DNA of 6,691 bases. Source: Thermoplasmata archaeon (GTDB lineage Archaea; Thermoplasmatota; E2; UBA202; JdFR-43). This document shows positions 5,818-6,691 of the stretch, in pieces (positions within the stretch are counted from its first letter, which is position 1; each line of letters opens with the position of its first letter). The translations under genes and the position numbers were made by a program. The stretch spans positions 1 through 6,691 of the forward strand of contig JAGGXG010000022.1 in NCBI GenBank assembly GCA_021163175.1, written 5' to 3'. Under the pieces are notes generated by a model. The model was not told the DNA's origin. It was given only the letters and a program-made list of their open reading frames with translations, and ran no database searches.

Positions 5818-6197
5818 GTTCTTGTTATCTTTCTCTTTCCCATTGCCTGTATATACTGTATTTCCTCCCCTTCCTTCATTTTTCCTTTGAACTCTTCCGG
5901 AATCTCCATCTCAAATGTTTCATAAGTTTCCATATCCATAAGTTGTACTTTGTCACCCATTATTGCAACAACCTGAGCTGTTCTTTTATCGATGACAGGA
6001 ATCTGCACTTTATGGCGAACTGGATAAACAACGCTTCTTTTTTGACCATCGAACACGCCAATGGCATCAATTCTCGCTTTTGCTTCTCCATGCTTACCTG
6101 GTTTGGATGTTGTTATGCTTACAATTTTGCATGGTTCTCCATCGATAATAATGTATCTATTCTCCTTCAATTCCCTTACTTCTGCTACTTCCTTCAT
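5814..6197 (-). CDS. Translation factor aIF5A (hypusine-containing)
   Basis: With the start chosen here the protein has 127 residues. The N-terminal SH3-like domain contains YIIIDGEPCKIVSITTSKPG and the hypusination loop SKPGKHGEAKAR. The modified lysine is K35 in GKHG (codon 6093-6095 on the minus strand). The C-terminal OB-fold domain contains KVQLMDMETYETFEMEIPEE. The family factor promotes peptide-bond formation at difficult sequences and needs (deoxy)hypusine derived from spermidine. An ATG at 6224 would add nine residues (MGCLFPFDR) that do not look like the family N-terminus. The ATG at 6197 gives MKEVAEVRELKENRY, close to known archaeal starts, and it lies just downstream of where the AT-rich box at 6224-6231 would set transcription start. 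The stop overlaps the ureohydrolase ATG by four bases, so aIF5A is the first gene of a two-gene operon. Confidence 0.93.
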   Translation of the reverse strand: MKEVAEVRELKENRYIIIDGEPCKIVSITTSKPGKHGEAKARIDAIGVFDGQKRSVVYPVRHKVQIPVIDKRTAQVVAIMGDKVQLMDMETYETFEMEIPEEFKGKMKEGEEIQYIQAMGKRKITRT

Positions 6198-6223
6198 TCT
6201 ATCAAAAGGAAATAGGCAACCCA

Positions 6224-6231
6224 TAATTAAA
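6224..6231 (-). promoter_or_regulatory. TATA-like box for the aIF5A-speB operon
   Basis: Minus-strand tttaatta lies in a longer AT-only stretch and is centred about 30 bases before the ATG at 6197. This would give a transcript with a leader of only about four to six bases. No comparable box is found about 25 bases before the alternative ATG at 6224; the sequence there is a mixed tacgctgta-like stretch. Confidence 0.4.
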
Positions 6232-6260
6232 TTTTATCTTGTTTTACAGCGTAGCTCACC

Positions 6261-6268
6261 ATATTTTA
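6261..6268 (+). promoter_or_regulatory. TATA box for the Nog1 gene (leaderless, supports GTG start)
   Basis: The sequence atatttta is centred about 25.5 bases before the GTG at 6290, the same spacing as at the other plus-strand genes here. The distance to the ATG at 6311 would be about 46 bases. The box therefore decides in favour of the GTG start. Confidence 0.55.
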
Positions 6269-6289
6269 ATACCCTTTGCATTTACAATT

Positions 6290-6691
6290 GTGTTTAAAAT
6301 ACCTCCAATAATGGGAGCCAACGAACTATTAGACAGAGCTTTCGGTAGCGCAAAAAAGATTAGCCACAGAGACAAAAAAAAGAAAACGATAAATAAAATA
6401 AAAACTGTGAAAAGTATAATAGGAAATACGCTGAAGGTTTATGTTAGAGCCTTTCCAACCCTTGATAATCTGCACCCTTTTTATTATGAGATGATAAATT
6501 TGCTCATTGGAGTGGACAAACTTAAAATGGAGCTCGCATCCATTGAATGGGCAAGGAAAAGAATCGCTTCAATAACCAATTATGGTGTTAGAGAAGCAAA
6601 GAGAAAGGATAACTATAGGGAAATAATAAAGAAGGTTTATGGGAGAGTCTCCTCCATAGTATATGAAATAGATTCTTCATTAAAATTTTTA
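6290..6691 (+). CDS. Nog1-family GTPase, N-terminal part (truncated by window edge)
   Basis: The frame is open to the right edge, giving 134 residues of a longer protein. They match the helical N-terminal domain of archaeal and eukaryotic Nog1, the GTPase that acts in large ribosomal subunit assembly. The signs are ELLDRAF near the start, FPTLDNLHPFYYEMINLLIG at residues 55-74, the SIEWARKRI helix, and YGRVSSIVYEI at 117-127. The GTPase G-motifs would follow beyond the window. The GTG at 6290 is preferred over the ATG at 6311 because it adds MFKIPPI, which resembles the F-x-x-(I/L)P stretch that precedes ELxDKAF in homologues. It also sits at leaderless distance from the TATA box. The gene diverges from aIF5A across about 92 bases, so two translation-related transcription units sit head to head. 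Confidence 0.88.
   Translation, partial: MFKIPPIMGANELLDRAFGSAKKISHRDKKKKTINKIKTVKSIIGNTLKVYVRAFPTLDNLHPFYYEMINLLIGVDKLKMELASIEWARKRIASITNYGVREAKRKDNYREIIKKVYGRVSSIVYEIDSSLKFL

Noticed and set aside
5778..6215. 145-codon plus-strand open frame
   Set aside because: It is antisense to aIF5A and the ureohydrolase start, has a Phe/Cys/His-rich composition typical of antisense frames, and shows no domain or promoter.

Overview
The window looks archaeal. It encodes aIF5A with the hypusination loop, the N-terminal part of an archaeal/eukaryotic-type Nog1 ribosome-biogenesis GTPase, a stand-alone NAD synthetase and a ureohydrolase of the archaeal agmatinase type. Start sites lack Shine-Dalgarno sequences. 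Instead, TATA-like boxes lie about 24-26 bases upstream of most monocistronic or first-gene start codons, which is the signature of leaderless archaeal mRNAs. The sequence is AT-rich, with frequent AGA/AGG and ATA codons. A caspase-like secreted-type peptidase next to a secreted beta-propeller would suit a heterotrophic Thermoplasmatota-like lineage, but that placement is inference; only 'archaeon' is well supported.

Layout. (1) Positions 3-740, plus strand: the 3' part of a clan CD (caspase/legumain-like) cysteine peptidase gene that runs off the left edge. A pyrimidine-rich terminator-like tract follows. (2) 888-2129, plus: an exported protein with seven D-x-D-N-D-G repeats, predicted to be a seven-bladed, calcium-binding FG-GAP/VCBS beta-propeller. 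(3) 2173-2982, minus: nadE, NAD synthetase. (4) 3020-4030, plus: a nitrilase-superfamily amidase that closely resembles the glutaminase domain of glutamine-dependent NAD synthetases, with an extra C-terminal tail. It diverges from nadE across only 37 bases. (5) 4094-5020, plus: trxB, a thioredoxin reductase. (6) 5026-5817, minus: agmatinase-type ureohydrolase. (7) 5814-6197, minus: aIF5A, whose stop overlaps the ureohydrolase start (ATGA). (8) 6290-6691, plus: the 5' part of a Nog1 GTPase gene that runs off the right edge. Its best start is a GTG that falls upstream of a tempting ATG.

How the genes work together. The left third looks like an extracellular or cell-surface module (peptidase plus calcium propeller). 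The nadE/amidase pair plausibly forms a two-subunit glutamine-dependent NAD synthetase, with glutaminase and synthetase on separate polypeptides transcribed from interlocked divergent promoters. The aIF5A-ureohydrolase operon links polyamine synthesis to the factor that needs a spermidine-derived (deoxy)hypusine, and the adjacent Nog1 gene also belongs to translation. I see no mobile element, CRISPR array, tRNA or rRNA. No stretch longer than 300 bases lacks a gene. The most interesting items are the split NAD synthetase candidate with its odd tail, the face-to-face overlapping promoters, and the two start-site corrections. I found no clear sign of an entirely new system.
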